Origin: Oceanobacillus sojae
GTDB taxonomy: Bacteria > Bacillota > Bacilli > Bacillales > Amphibacillaceae
Length of the DNA: 64,000 nucleotides
Assembly (NCBI RefSeq): GCF_007991515.1
Contig: NZ_BJYM01000014.1
Coordinates: forward strand, 62,001 to 126,000
Direction: 5' to 3'
Shown here: positions 51,866 through 63,479 of the stretch, one piece after another
Position numbering within the stretch: the stretch's first letter is position 1
How the letters are laid out: every line of letters begins with the position of its first letter
Position numbers and translations under genes: made by a program
The notes under the pieces: model-generated
The model's database searches: none
Seen by the model: the letters and a program-made list of their open reading frames with translations, nothing else
What the model was told of the DNA's origin: nothing

Positions 51866-51924
51866 CTTCTAATTTATATTTTTGTAAACCCTTCCAAAGC
51901 AGAATTTATGACGTTTCCAGATTC

Positions 51925-51940
51925 ATGGAGTACATTCCAT
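51925..51940. promoter_or_regulatory. Candidate upstream activating sequence for the sigma-54 activator
   Basis: ATGGAGTACATTCCAT is a near-perfect 16-bp palindrome about 150-180 bp upstream of the -24/-12 element, the usual distance for enhancer binding. Flanking TTCC (51914-51917) and GGAA (51947-51950) are also symmetric about it. Confidence 0.55.
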
Positions 51941-51951
51941 ATTTCAGGAAT

Positions 51952-53313
51952 TTATAAATCATACTTTTTCGCTTTCTCATAGAAACTGGATTTACTGATA
52001 CCAAGCAAACCAGCAGCACTTATTTTATCTCCATTTGATTGACTGATCGCACCTGTAATAGCCTGTTTTTCTGCATTGGCCATAATCTCCTTTAATCCCA
52101 TGCCCTCTTCCGTTATATAAAGACTCTGCTGCATATGATCCGGTAAATCTTTCAATTCAATAATTTCTGTGTTTGTCAGGTGCACCGCAGATTCAATCAC
52201 ATTTTCCAGTTCACGAACGTTCCCAGGCCAGTCATAGTGCATAAAAAATTGCATGACAGAATCACTGAAGCTGATTACCCGCTTTCCCGTACCTTGAGTA
52301 ATTTTATCAAGTAAAAACTTCGCAGTTACACGAATATCTTCTACCCTTTCCTTGAGAGAAGGAATCTTAATTGAAATTACATTAATACGATAATAAAGAT
52401 CTTCCCGAAAGCGATTTTCCTTTATCAGCTTTTCAATGGACTGATTTGTTGCAGAAATAATACGTACATCGATCTTCTGTGTCCTTTCTGTACCAATTAC
52501 TTCAATCTCACCCTCCTGCAGAGCACGAAGGATTTTTACTTGGGCATTTATTGGCATGTCTCCAATCTCGTCCAAAAAAAGAGTACCTCCATCAGCCAAT
52601 TGGAATTTACCCAGCTTTCCTTCTTTCTTAGCTCCTGTAAATGCACCGCCCTCATAACCAAATAATTCAGACTCCAGCAATTCCATCGGGATCGCAGCAC
52701 AATTTACTTTTATAAATGGCTTCGCACTGCGTTCACTTAAATTATGAATACTATGCGCAAAAAGTTCCTTTCCCGTACCGCTTCCTCCCTCTAATAAAAT
52801 AGAGGCGTCTCCTGACGAAACCTTCTTTATCTTTTCTTTAATCTCATTTATTTGGACAGAGCTTCCAACAACATCCTGTAATGAATAACTCGCTCCTCTT
52901 GGATTACTTAACTTTTTCTGGTAGTTTTCAATTTCCATTAATAAATCCTTAATATGAGAATTCATTTTCTTCCACTCTTCCGTATCTTTATAAAGGACTG
53001 TTCCAACCGCACCAACTAACTTCCCGTGAGCAAACAGCGGTATACGATTAGCAATCATATGATTCCCTTTTATATACTGCAGATCAGCAATTTCTTCTTT
53101 GCCCGTCTGTGCGACAATATGCATTCTTGTATTTTCAATAACATCTGCTACATGTTTACCGAGTACATCCTTTAGTTGTACCTCAATAAAATCACAGTAA
53201 TTTTTATTTAAATACGTAATTAACCCCTGTTCATTAACAACCACAAAACAAAAATTCGTCTTTTCAAAAACAGCTTCAATGATTTCTTCCCTGTATGTAT
53301 TATTAAACAGCAT
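51952..53313 (-). CDS. Sigma-54-dependent transcriptional activator with PAS domain
   Basis: 453 residues. PAS sensor at about 10-120 (FEKTNFCFVVVNEQGLITYLNKNYCDFI), AAA+ domain at about 145-375 with Walker A GGSGTGKE, the sigma-54 contact loop GAFTGA, Walker B GGTLFLDEIGDM and RFREDLYYRINV. The Fis-type helix-turn-helix lies at the C-terminus (KISAAGLLGISKSSFYEKAKKYDL). It has no receiver domain, so it probably senses a ligand directly through PAS. Placed just upstream of the sigma-54-type operon, it is the obvious activator, as in other bacilli with BkdR/AcoR-like systems. Confidence 0.95.
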   Translation of the reverse strand: MLFNNTYREEIIEAVFEKTNFCFVVVNEQGLITYLNKNYCDFIEVQLKDVLGKHVADVIENTRMHIVAQTGKEEIADLQYIKGNHMIANRIPLFAHGKLVGAVGTVLYKDTEEWKKMNSHIKDLLMEIENYQKKLSNPRGASYSLQDVVGSSVQINEIKEKIKKVSSGDASILLEGGSGTGKELFAHSIHNLSERSAKPFIKVNCAAIPMELLESELFGYEGGAFTGAKKEGKLGKFQLADGGTLFLDEIGDMPINAQVKILRALQEGEIEVIGTERTQKIDVRIISATNQSIEKLIKENRFREDLYYRINVISIKIPSLKERVEDIRVTAKFLLDKITQGTGKRVISFSDSVMQFFMHYDWPGNVRELENVIESAVHLTNTEIIELKDLPDHMQQSLYITEEGMGLKEIMANAEKQAITGAISQSNGDKISAAGLLGISKSSFYEKAKKYDL

Positions 53314-53634
53314 CTTCTCTCTCCCATCACGAAGTTCATAATTATCGTTCTACCCATTACTCTTACTGCAATGAAAAAATAAATAGTTGAGTAACAAGAT
53401 TATTTCTTCTGAATCTGATGATACTTGTTCAGCCAAATAAAAACTTTTTAATCTGCCGCTTTTATCATATCAAATTCTTGTCTGTAGGAGGAGCTACTTT
53501 TCGTAGAGCGAAAGAGATTTATCAAATTTCAAAAGGATACAACCTTTTTGTACCAGATTCAGCATACTCTAATCATCTATTTTTATCCTCCAAAACAAAA
53601 GATAAAAATAACAAACAAAAATAAATAAAAGATA

Positions 53635-53663
53635 TTGATATAAAACGATAATTATATTACTAT
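53635..53663 (+). promoter_or_regulatory. Candidate promoter of glpX
   Basis: TTGATA (53635-53640), 17-nt spacer, TACTAT (53658-53663), about 100 nt before the ATG. The rest of 53314-53634 holds only a 68-codon frame without a ribosome site. Confidence 0.45.
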
Positions 53664-53764
53664 TAAATTAGATATTCATTTAGCTGTATGTAATGAAAAC
53701 AATGAATATTAAATGTTAGATATTTCTATTTCACGAAACTAAAACTCTAAAGGAGATGGTAGTT

Positions 53765-54709
53765 ATGAATCAGTTCATTCAAGATTTTCTGCACGTTACT
53801 GAATCAGCAGCACTTGCGACATATCCGTGGATTGGGACAGGAAATAAAATAGAAGCTGATCAGGCAGCTACAGATTCTATGCGCACTTTACTAAATAAAA
53901 TTCCTATGGATGGCGAAGTAGTTATTGGTGAAGGAGAAATGGATGAAGCTCCAATGTTATTTATCGGTGAAAAAGTTGGAACTGGAAATGGTGCAGGTAT
54001 CGATTTAGCAGTTGATCCAATTGATGGAACTACCTCTACTTCTAAAGGAAAGAATAATGCCATCGCTGTAATTGCCGCTGCAAAGAAAGGAACATTGCTG
54101 CATGCTCCCGATATGTACATGGAGAAGCTTGTAACTGGTCCGGAAGCTGCAGGGAAGATTGATATTGATTATCCACTCGAGAAGAATCTGCGCATTATCG
54201 CAGATGCAAAAGGAAAAAAACTTGAAGAATTAAAAATGATTGTACAGGATAGAGAAAGACATAATCATTGGATAGAAGAAGCACGTGCTTTAGGTGTCAG
54301 AACAGAGCTGTTTGAAGAAGGAGATGTCATTCCTGCAATAGCAACTTGCATCCACCGGAGTGATATAGACTTATTCATTGGAATTGGCGGCGCTCCAGAA
54401 GGGGTTCTGGCGGCTGTAGGAGTGAAAAGCCTGGGAGGAGAAATGCAGGCAAGATTACTTCCAAAAACAAATGAACAATGGGAGCGTTGTGTATCGATGG
54501 GAATTACAGATCCTAAAGAAGCACTTGCTCATAATCAATTAGTCGGCACAAATGAATGTGCTTTTATCGCTACGAGTATTACCAGCAATATGCTGCTGCA
54601 GGGAATAGAAAATAATCAAAATGTCTTTACAACACATTCCATTGTTTTAGATGGTTTAAATAAATGCTATCGTCATATAGCAACAGAGCATCCCTTGTCT
54701 TCTGTTTAA
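53765..54709 (+). CDS. glpX: Fructose-1,6-bisphosphatase class II
   Basis: 314 residues from ATG 53765; an ATG at 53756 touches the AAAGGAG site and is unlikely. Metal and phosphate motifs: GEGEMDEAPML, VDPIDGTTSTSKG and IGIGGAPEGVLAA. It converts fructose-1,6-bisphosphate to fructose-6-phosphate in gluconeogenesis. That suits growth on ketone bodies or fatty acids, the substrates of the neighbouring operon, though it has its own promoter and opposite direction. Confidence 0.95.
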   Translation: MNQFIQDFLHVTESAALATYPWIGTGNKIEADQAATDSMRTLLNKIPMDGEVVIGEGEMDEAPMLFIGEKVGTGNGAGIDLAVDPIDGTTSTSKGKNNAIAVIAAAKKGTLLHAPDMYMEKLVTGPEAAGKIDIDYPLEKNLRIIADAKGKKLEELKMIVQDRERHNHWIEEARALGVRTELFEEGDVIPAIATCIHRSDIDLFIGIGGAPEGVLAAVGVKSLGGEMQARLLPKTNEQWERCVSMGITDPKEALAHNQLVGTNECAFIATSITSNMLLQGIENNQNVFTTHSIVLDGLNKCYRHIATEHPLSSV

Positions 54710-54754
54710 TTTCTAATATTCTAATGAAATTCATAGTAAGATATTCTAAAATGC

Positions 54755-54785
54755 AAAAAAGACAGCGTCGTCACGCTGTCTTTTT
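54755..54785. terminator. Bidirectional terminator between glpX and tuf
   Basis: AAAAAAGACAGCG (54755-54767) pairs with CGCTGTCTTTTT (54774-54785), 6-nt loop. It serves both convergent transcripts. Confidence 0.92.
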
Positions 54786-54799
54786 AATTTAATCATTTA

Positions 54800-55990
<1,191 letters not shown>

Positions 55991-56097
55991 TTATAGTTCC
56001 TCCTTTAAATATATAGCAATTTTTATGAGCCGGGAAAGTCGGTTAAAATTTCCCAGCCTTTACTAAATGTTATACGTCAGATTGAAGAAAAAATCAA

Positions 56098-58176
56098 TTA
56101 TTGACCTGCATTTTTCTTGATAATTTCTTCTGTAATGCTTTTAGGTGTCTCTTCATAGTGGTCAAAGTGCATTGTGTACACTCCGCGACCTTGTGTATTT
56201 GAACGTAATGCAGTTGCATAACCGAACATTTCTGCAAGTGGTACGAACGCTTTAACTACCTGGGCAGTTCCGCGGGCTTCCATACCTTCAACGCGTCCAC
56301 GACGGGATGTTACATCACCCATGATGTCTCCCATATATTCTTCTGGGACAACAATTTCTACTCTCATCATTGGTTCAAGCAGAACTGGGTTACATTTATT
56401 TTTAGCAGCTTTAAGTGCCATAGAAGCAGCTACTTTAAACGCCATTTCGTTGGAATCGACATCGTGATAGCTTCCATCATATAATGTAGCTTTCACATCA
56501 ATTAACGGATATCCGGCAAGAACGCCATTTTCCATGGATTCTTCGATACCTTGTTGAACAGCCGGGATGTATTCACGAGGAACAACACCACCAACAATAT
56601 TGTTAACAAATTCGAATCCAGCGCCTTCTTCGTTTGGCTCAAATTTAACCCAAACGTGACCGAATTGTCCACGTCCACCAGACTGACGTACGAATTTACC
56701 TTCTACTTCAGCAGCAGCACGGAAAGTTTCTCTGTAAGAAACTTGTGGAGCACCAACAGTTGCGCCAACTTTAAATTCACGTTTTAAACGGTCAACAATG
56801 ATATCAAGGTGAAGCTCACCCATACCAGAGATGATAGTTTGTCCAGTTTCTGTATTTGTTTCTGTGCGGAAAGTTGGATCTTCTTCCGCAAGTTTTGATA
56901 GAGCAATACCCATTTTATCCTGGTCTGCTTTTGTTTCTGGCTCAATAGCAACCGAGATAACTGGTTCAGGGAACTCCATAGACTCAAGAATAACTAGATC
57001 CTTTTCGTCACATAGTGTATCACCTGTTGTTGTATCCTTCAAACCTACTGCAGCAGCAATTTCACCTGAGTAAGCAACAGAAATCTCTTCACGAGAGTTT
57101 GCGTGCATTTGCAGGATACGCCCAATACGCTCACGTTTATCTTTTACAGAGTTCTTTACGTAAGAACCTGAGTTAAGTGTACCTGAGTACACACGGAAGA
57201 ATGTTAATTTACCAACATAAGGGTCCGTCATAACTTTAAATGCTAATGCAGAGAACGGCGCATCATCAGATGATGGGCGAGTTACTTTTTCTTCTGTTCC
57301 AGGAACGATACCTTCGATTGGAGGCACGTCTGTTGGAGCCGGAAGATAAGCAAGTACTGCATCCAGCATTAACTGAACACCTTTGTTTTTAAATGCAGAT
57401 CCGCAAAGTACTGGGTAGAAGTCTACATTTAATGTTGCCTGACGAATTGCATTTGCAAGCTCCTCGTTAGAGATTTCCTCTCCTTCAAGATACTTCATCA
57501 TCAGCTCTTCGTCTGTTTCAGCTACTGCTTCCACCAAGTTAGCACGCAGCTCTTCAGCTTCGTCTTTTAACTCAGCAGGGATTTCAGTAGTTTCATCAGT
57601 TTGACCTAGATCATCAAGATAGATATGAGCTTCCATCTTAACTAAATCAATAATTCCACTGAATTCGTCTTCAGCACCGATAGGCATTTGGATTGGATGC
57701 GCGTTTGCACCAAGGCGTTCTTTTAATGTATTGGTTGAATACAAGAAATCTGCACCTGTTTTATCCATTTTGTTAATGAAAACGATACGTGGAACACCGT
57801 ATGTTGTCGCTTGACGCCATACTGTTTCCGTTTGTGGTTCAACACCAGATTGTGCATCTAGTACTGTTACCGCACCATCCAGTACACGAAGAGAACGTTC
57901 AACTTCAACTGTGAAGTCTACGTGTCCAGGTGTGTCGATGATATTAATACGGTGGTCTTTCCAAGCAGCAGTTGTTGCGGCGGAAGTAATTGTGATTCCA
58001 CGCTCCTGCTCCTGCTCCATCCAGTCCATTTGAGATGCACCTTCATGTGTTTCACCAATTTTATGAATACGTCCTGTATAGAAAAGAATACGCTCAGTAG
58101 TAGTGGTTTTACCCGCGTCAATGTGCGCCATGATACCGATATTACGTGTCTTTTCCAAGGAGAACTCTCTAGCCAT
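56098..58176 (-). CDS. fusA: Elongation factor G
   Basis: 692 residues. G1 [20 protein letters not shown]2 [13 protein letters not shown]3 DTPGHVDF, G4 [10 protein letters not shown]; domain IV includes [30 protein letters not shown]. It drives translocation and, with RRF, ribosome recycling. No fusidic-acid change is obvious. Confidence 0.99.
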   Translation of the reverse strand: MAREFSLEKTRNIGIMAHIDAGKTTTTERILFYTGRIHKIGETHEGASQMDWMEQEQERGITITSAATTAAWKDHRINIIDTPGHVDFTVEVERSLRVLDGAVTVLDAQSGVEPQTETVWRQATTYGVPRIVFINKMDKTGADFLYSTNTLKERLGANAHPIQMPIGAEDEFSGIIDLVKMEAHIYLDDLGQTDETTEIPAELKDEAEELRANLVEAVAETDEELMMKYLEGEEISNEELANAIRQATLNVDFYPVLCGSAFKNKGVQLMLDAVLAYLPAPTDVPPIEGIVPGTEEKVTRPSSDDAPFSALAFKVMTDPYVGKLTFFRVYSGTLNSGSYVKNSVKDKRERIGRILQMHANSREEISVAYSGEIAAAVGLKDTTTGDTLCDEKDLVILESMEFPEPVISVAIEPETKADQDKMGIALSKLAEEDPTFRTETNTETGQTIISGMGELHLDIIVDRLKREFKVGATVGAPQVSYRETFRAAAEVEGKFVRQSGGRGQFGHVWVKFEPNEEGAGFEFVNNIVGGVVPREYIPAVQQGIEESMENGVLAGYPLIDVKATLYDGSYHDVDSNEMAFKVAASMALKAAKNKCNPVLLEPMMRVEIVVPEEYMGDIMGDVTSRRGRVEGMEARGTAQVVKAFVPLAEMFGYATALRSNTQGRGVYTMHFDHYEETPKSITEEIIKKNAGQ

Positions 58177-58218
58177 GTATTCTTCTCCTTCCTATAGAAA
58201 GCTTTTGTTAGATTTATA

Positions 58219-58689
58219 TTACCAACGGTAGTGAGCGAATGCTTTGTTCGCTTCTGCCATTTTATGCATATCTTCTCTTTTCTTAACAGCAGCTCCTGTA
58301 TTATTAGAAGCATCAAGAATTTCATTAGCAAGACGTTCTTCCATTGTTTTTTCTCCGCGCAGACGGGAGTAGTTAACAATATAACGTAATCCTAAAGCTT
58401 GACGACGTTCTGGACGAACCTCCACTGGTACTTGATAGTTTGAACCACCAACACGGCGGGCACGTACTTCAAGTACTGGCATAACATTTTTCATTGCTTG
58501 CTCAAAAACTTCCATTGCGTTTTGGCCACTTCTTTCAGCAACTAATTCAAACGCATTATAAAGGATTTTTTGTGCTTTTCCACGCTTCCCGTCTACCATA
58601 ATCTGGTTGATGAGGCGTGTAACTAATTTTGAGTTATAAAGCGGATCTGGTAATACATCACGCTTTGGTACTGGACCTTTACGAGGCAT
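58219..58689 (-). CDS. rpsG: 30S ribosomal protein S7
   Basis: 156 residues. [39 protein letters not shown] and [18 protein letters not shown]. It nucleates 30S head assembly. Between rpsL (36 nt) and fusA (42 nt). Confidence 0.99.
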   Translation of the reverse strand: MPRKGPVPKRDVLPDPLYNSKLVTRLINQIMVDGKRGKAQKILYNAFELVAERSGQNAMEVFEQAMKNVMPVLEVRARRVGGSNYQVPVEVRPERRQALGLRYIVNYSRLRGEKTMEERLANEILDASNNTGAAVKKREDMHKMAEANKAFAHYRW

Positions 58690-58725
58690 TGTACATCCTC
58701 CTTTCCCTTATATTATTTAAATTAC

Positions 58726-59139
58726 TTATTTTTTAGGTCTTTTCGTTCCATATTTAGAGCGTCCTTGCATACGGCCTTCTACTCCAGCAGTATCAAGTGC
58801 TCCACGTACGATATGATAACGTACCCCCGGTAAGTCTTTTACACGACCGCCACGGATAAGAACAACACTGTGTTCTTGCAGGTTGTGACCAATTCCAGGA
58901 ATGTATGCAGTTACCTCCATGTTGTTAGACAAACGTACACGCGCATATTTACGAAGTGCAGAGTTTGGTTTCTTAGGAGTTAATGTACCTACACGAGTAC
59001 ATACACCACGTTTCTGCGGAGAGCTCTGATCAGTCATTTTCTTTTTAAAGCTGTTGTAGCCTTTATTAAGTGCAGGTGAGTCAGATTTTTTTGTCTTTGT
59101 CACACGGCCTTTACGAACTAGCTGATTAATTGTTGGCAT
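58726..59139 (-). CDS. rpsL: 30S ribosomal protein S12
   Basis: 137 residues. [12 protein letters not shown] and the decoding-centre loops [12 protein letters not shown] (streptomycin site Lys intact) and [14 protein letters not shown]. First gene after the str promoter at 59373. Confidence 0.99.
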   Translation of the reverse strand: MPTINQLVRKGRVTKTKKSDSPALNKGYNSFKKKMTDQSSPQKRGVCTRVGTLTPKKPNSALRKYARVRLSNNMEVTAYIPGIGHNLQEHSVVLIRGGRVKDLPGVRYHIVRGALDTAGVEGRMQGRSKYGTKRPKK

Positions 59140-59287
59140 TGAATCTTCCTCCTCTCAATTTCAATTTAGTAATCAAATAACAACCTTTTGTAATACCACA
59201 CATCCAGGTGGTTCATTTTTAGCGATAAAAAAATCTCTCACAATTTTTGCGAAAAATAATTAACCTATACTCAGATTGTTTTTGTTA

Positions 59288-59353
59288 TTATCGTTTAAAG
59301 TAAACCGAAGTTCCGATTTTATGGTCTGCTCCGAAAATTACTTTTGCAAGCAT
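59288..59353 (-). CDS. Possible 21-residue ORF in the rpsL leader
   Basis: ATG 59353 with AAGGTG 9 nt upstream; begins MLAKVIFGADHK and stops at 59288. It sits where bacilli usually have the L7Ae-like gene rplGB, and the KVIFGADHKIGT stretch is faintly similar to that family, but far too short to be functional. It may be a remnant, a leader peptide or chance. Confidence 0.25.
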   Translation of the reverse strand: MLAKVIFGADHKIGTSVYFKR

Positions 59354-59372
59354 AATCAGAAGCACCTTGAAT

Positions 59373-59401
59373 ATAATACCACCCTATATATTGTTTGTCA
59401 A
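59373..59401 (-). promoter_or_regulatory. Strong promoter of rpsL-rpsG-fusA-tuf
   Basis: Minus strand TTGACA (59401-59396), 17-nt spacer, TATTAT (59378-59373): consensus -35 and near-consensus -10. It leaves an untranslated leader of about 225 nt. No convincing rpoC terminator precedes it. Confidence 0.85.
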
Positions 59402-59491
59402 TATATTCTTGGTATTTTTTCGGTGCTCCCAAAAATAACTTACAAGGTGATCACAAGAAGGGATAATCCCCTTCCTGTTCAACATTTCATT

Positions 59492-62400
59492 TTATACTCT
59501 TTGTGTGCTTTCTTCATCTGTTATTTCTTCATCAGATTCCGGCACATCAAGTTCAGCTTCTAAAGTACGATATTGCGGCATTCCTGTACCGGCTGGAACA
59601 AGTTTACCAATAATAACATTCTCTTTCAGGCCAAGTAATTCATCACGTTTTCCTTTAATAGCAGCATCTGTCAGGACACGTGTAGTTTCCTGGAAGGATG
59701 CAGCTGACAGGAATGAGTCAGTTTCAAGAGATGCTTTTGTAATACCAAGTAATACCGGGCGGCCTGTAGCAGGATCTGCGCCTTCCTTGAATACTTTGTG
59801 GTTTGCATCTTTGAATTGATGTAATTCAAGCAGAGAGCCTGGCAATACATCTGTATCTCCAGAAGATACAACACGGATCTTACGAAGCATTTGGCGAACC
59901 ATTACTTCGACGTGTTTATCTCCGATTTCTACACCTTGCATACGATATACACGTTGTACTTCTTTAAGCAAGTAGTCTTGAACGCCTTCTACACCTTTGA
60001 CGCGAAGAAGTTCTTTTGGATCAACGGAACCTTCTGTGAGCTCTTGCCCAGTTTCCACTTGATCTCCTTCTTGAACTTTCAAGCGGGCGTTATAAGGTAC
60101 AGCATAGCTGCGCTGCTCTACATTACCCTGAATAACAATTTCTTGTTTATCTTTAACTTCCTTCATTTCAAGAACCGTACCGGAGATTTCTGTAATTACC
60201 GCCTGCCCTTTCGGATTACGGGCTTCAAACAGCTCCTGAATACGAGGTAAACCTTGTGTAATATCATCTCCGGCAACTCCGCCAGTATGGAAGGTACGCA
60301 TTGTTAACTGTGTACCCGGCTCACCGATGGATTGTGCTGCGATAATCCCAACCGCTTCTCCAACCTCAACGTCTGACCCAGTAGCTAAGTTACGGCCATA
60401 ACATTTCTGACATACACCATGTTTCGTGTTACAAGTGAAGGCTGTACGGATTGTTACTTCTTCGATACCAGCTTCCACAATCGTTTTCGCCTGATCTTCA
60501 TGGATGAGTTCATTTTTCTTTACAATGAATTCACCAGTTTCAGGATGTTTTACGTCTTCGAATGCTGTTCTGCCAATCAAACGGTCTAACAATGGTTCGA
60601 TAACTTCTGATCCATCTACAAGAGCAGCAACTTTCAGGCCGCGGTCCGTTCCACAATCTGCTTCACGGATGATAACATCCTGTGCAACGTCTACAAGACG
60701 ACGAGTCAAGTAACCTGAATCGGCTGTTTTCAGTGCTGTATCGGCAAGACCTTTACGCGCACCATGGGTGGAAATAAAGTATTCCATTACGGTTAAACCT
60801 TCACGGAAACTTGATTTGATTGGAATTTCAATGATTTTACCAGATGGGTCAGCCATCAATCCACGCATACCAGCAAGCTGTGTGAAGTTTGATGCGTTAC
60901 CACGGGCACCGGAATCACTCATCATGTAGATTGGGTTTCGGTTGCTCAATGACCCCATCAAGCGGTCCTGAATAACATCCTTCGCTTCTGACCAGATAGC
61001 AATTACACGATCATAGCGTTCTTCCTCTGTAATCAGACCACGACGGAATTGTTTTAAGACCTTATCAACTTTGGATTGAGCTTCGTCTAAGATACCTTGT
61101 TTCTCTGGGAGTACAACAATATCTGAGATACCAACTGTCATACCAGCTTTTGTAGAGTAACTGAATCCTAAATCCTTCATGCGGTCAAGCATCTTAGAGG
61201 TTTCTGTAATTTTGAAACGCTTGAAGACCTCAGCGATAATATCACCTAAGAAGCCTTTCTTAAATGGCTTAACCACTTCACGGTTTTTAATTTCTTCTTT
61301 AATATCTGTTCCAGGATCCACAAAATAGTTTTCCGGTGTTTTCTCTTCTAAATTCACCTTGGTAGGTTCGTTCATATACGGGAAAGAATCCGGAAGAATC
61401 TCATTAAAGATCAGCTTACCAACAGTTGTTAATAATAGCTGGCTATTTTGTTTTTCTGTAAATGTTTTGTTATTTAAACTGGATGCCTGCACTGCAATAC
61501 GTGTATGCAGGTGAGCATATCCAGTTTGATAAGCAATTAATGCTTCATCAGTGTCTTTAAAGTAAGAACCTTCTCCAATTGAACCTTCACGTTCTAAAGT
61601 AAGGTAATAGTTTCCAAGTACCATATCCTGTGATGGTGTAACAACTGGTTTTCCATCCTTAGGGTTAAGGATGTTCTGTGCTGCTAACATTAAGATTCTG
61701 GCTTCTGCCTGTGCTTCGGCTCCAAGGGGAACGTGTACAGCCATTTGGTCTCCATCAAAGTCAGCGTTATATGCAGTACATACAAGCGGATGCAGACGGA
61801 TTGCACGGCCATCAACCAACGTAGGTTCGAATGCTTGAATACCCAATCTGTGAAGGGTTGGTGCACGGTTAAGCAGTACCGGGTGCTCTTTAATTACATC
61901 TTCAAGAACATCCCATACGTCAGGGTGCACTCTTTCAATTTTTCTCTTCGCTGATTTAATATTGTGCGCAAGACCTCTAGCCACTAATTCTTTCATGATA
62001 AACGGCTTGAACAGCTCTAATGCCATTTCTCTCGGCAGACCGCATTGGTACATTTTCAAATGAGGTCCAACAACGATAACAGAACGGCCGGAATAATCCA
62101 CACGTTTACCTAATAGGTTTTGACGGAAACGGCCTTGCTTCCCTTTCAGCATATGAGAAAGAGATTTTAATGGACGGTTTCCTGGTCCTGTAACCGGGCG
62201 GCCGCGACGACCATTATCAATTAAAGCATCTACAGCTTCTTGAAGCATACGTTTTTCATTTTGAACAATAATGCTTGGAGCGCCTAAATCAAGCAGACGT
62301 TTTAAGCGGTTGTTACGGTTGATTACACGACGGTAAAGGTCATTTAAATCAGAAGTAGCAAAACGTCCGCCGTCTAATTGAACCATTGGACGAATTTCTG

Positions 62401-63106
62401 GAGGAATAACCGGAAGAACATCTAAAATCATCCAGCTTGCATCGTTTCCAGAGTTACGAAATGCTTCCATTACTTCCAAACGTTTAATTGCACGAGTACG
62501 GCGTTGGCCGTGAGCTGTTTTCAGCTCTTCACGCAATGCATCAACTTCTTTTTCCAAGTCAAGATCCTGCAATAATTTACGGATAGCTTCTGCGCCCATC
62601 TGAGCTTTGAAGTTATTGCCGTATTTATCATAATAAGAACGGAATTCTTTCTCAGAAAGCAGCTGCTTCTTCTCAAGCGGTGTACTTCCCGGATCTGTTA
62701 CGATATATGCTGCAAAGTAGATAACTTCCTCTAATGCACGAGGAGACATATCTAATACTAACCCCATACGGCTCGGGATTCCTTTGAAATACCAAATGTG
62801 TGATACTGGAGCAGCAAGTTCAATATGCCCCATACGCTCACGGCGTACTTTAGCTTTTGTCACCTCTACACCACAACGGTCACAGACAACACCTTTGTAA
62901 CGAACGCGTTTATATTTACCACAATGACATTCCCAATCCTTCTGTGGGCCAAAGATACGCTCACAGAACAACCCGTCTTTTTCCGGTTTTAAAGTACGGT
63001 AGTTAATTGTTTCTGGTTTTTTCACTTCTCCATAAGACCAAGAACGAATCTTTTCTGGTGAAGCGAGCCCTATTTTCATGTACTCAAAATTATTTACATC
63101 CAACAA
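59492..63106 (-). CDS. rpoC: RNA polymerase beta' subunit
   Basis: 1204 residues from TTG 63106 (GGGAGG 8 nt upstream), the start used in Bacillus. Zinc ribbon [20 protein letters not shown] near residues 60-78, catalytic NADFDGDQM, bridge-helix/trigger-loop region [32 protein letters not shown] (written here in part: [18 protein letters not shown]), and second zinc site [13 protein letters not shown]. Separated from rpoB by an unusually long 373-bp gap. Confidence 0.99.
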   Translation of the reverse strand: MLDVNNFEYMKIGLASPEKIRSWSYGEVKKPETINYRTLKPEKDGLFCERIFGPQKDWECHCGKYKRVRYKGVVCDRCGVEVTKAKVRRERMGHIELAAPVSHIWYFKGIPSRMGLVLDMSPRALEEVIYFAAYIVTDPGSTPLEKKQLLSEKEFRSYYDKYGNNFKAQMGAEAIRKLLQDLDLEKEVDALREELKTAHGQRRTRAIKRLEVMEAFRNSGNDASWMILDVLPVIPPEIRPMVQLDGGRFATSDLNDLYRRVINRNNRLKRLLDLGAPSIIVQNEKRMLQEAVDALIDNGRRGRPVTGPGNRPLKSLSHMLKGKQGRFRQNLLGKRVDYSGRSVIVVGPHLKMYQCGLPREMALELFKPFIMKELVARGLAHNIKSAKRKIERVHPDVWDVLEDVIKEHPVLLNRAPTLHRLGIQAFEPTLVDGRAIRLHPLVCTAYNADFDGDQMAVHVPLGAEAQAEARILMLAAQNILNPKDGKPVVTPSQDMVLGNYYLTLEREGSIGEGSYFKDTDEALIAYQTGYAHLHTRIAVQASSLNNKTFTEKQNSQLLLTTVGKLIFNEILPDSFPYMNEPTKVNLEEKTPENYFVDPGTDIKEEIKNREVVKPFKKGFLGDIIAEVFKRFKITETSKMLDRMKDLGFSYSTKAGMTVGISDIVVLPEKQGILDEAQSKVDKVLKQFRRGLITEEERYDRVIAIWSEAKDVIQDRLMGSLSNRNPIYMMSDSGARGNASNFTQLAGMRGLMADPSGKIIEIPIKSSFREGLTVMEYFISTHGARKGLADTALKTADSGYLTRRLVDVAQDVIIREADCGTDRGLKVAALVDGSEVIEPLLDRLIGRTAFEDVKHPETGEFIVKKNELIHEDQAKTIVEAGIEEVTIRTAFTCNTKHGVCQKCYGRNLATGSDVEVGEAVGIIAAQSIGEPGTQLTMRTFHTGGVAGDDITQGLPRIQELFEARNPKGQAVITEISGTVLEMKEVKDKQEIVIQGNVEQRSYAVPYNARLKVQEGDQVETGQELTEGSVDPKELLRVKGVEGVQDYLLKEVQRVYRMQGVEIGDKHVEVMVRQMLRKIRVVSSGDTDVLPGSLLELHQFKDANHKVFKEGADPATGRPVLLGITKASLETDSFLSAASFQETTRVLTDAAIKGKRDELLGLKENVIIGKLVPAGTGMPQYRTLEAELDVPESDEEITDEESTQRV

Positions 63107-63130
63107 GGGGCAATCCTCCCTTTTAATGTA

Positions 63131-63277
63131 TGTTCAAAAAGTTCGATGAAAAAGACCAAGAAGTTCAAGGCGACGAGATTTTTACGAACGGAGCGTATGC
63201 TTTTAAATACGTGAGTATCGGAAAAATCTCGTCAACGCAGAAATTCGCTGTGTCATTTTTGTTGAACTTTTTGAACA
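63131..63277. repeat. 147-bp intergenic element bounded by 14-bp inverted repeats
   Basis: TGTTCAAAAAGTTC (63131-63144) and GAACTTTTTGAACA (63264-63277) are perfect inverted ends. Internal stretches such as CGACGAGATTTTT and AAAAATCTCGTC pair as well, so the whole element can fold into one long hairpin. I recall closely similar sequences dispersed in Bacillus-related genomes. No credible coding frame. It lies between rpoB and rpoC, in the co-transcribed region. Confidence 0.8.
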
Positions 63278-63398
63278 TCCTCTTTTACAAGTTAAGAAAG
63301 TTTGAGAAAACCTGGCTTATCGTCATGTCTTGGCGAAAGTCTGGGATTTCTTTAAACGAAATTTTATAGAAAGAGCAGAATGGTTCAAAAGAAAAGGA

Positions 63399-63437
63399 AC
63401 TTCTATGTTGCCCACATCGTGTGGGCAACATAGAAGT
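63399..63437 (-). terminator. Perfect 18-bp-stem hairpin between rpoB and rpoC
   Basis: ACTTCTATGTTGCCCACA (63399-63416), loop TCG, then the exact complement to 63437. On the minus strand it is followed by TCCTTTTCTTTTG, an imperfect T tract. It lies 42 nt after the rpoB stop and could act as a partial terminator or RNase III-type processing site. Confidence 0.55.
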
Positions 63438-63479
63438 CACCACATCACATGAGAAGTTTAAACCATTGCTGCACAAATT

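Noticed and set aside
53418-53624. 68-codon frame before glpX
   Set aside because: No ribosome site at its start, poor composition, no recognisable motif.
59288-59353. Functional rplGB (L7Ae-like) gene
   Set aside because: The frame is only 21 codons; the family needs about 80, so it is listed only as a possible leader or remnant.
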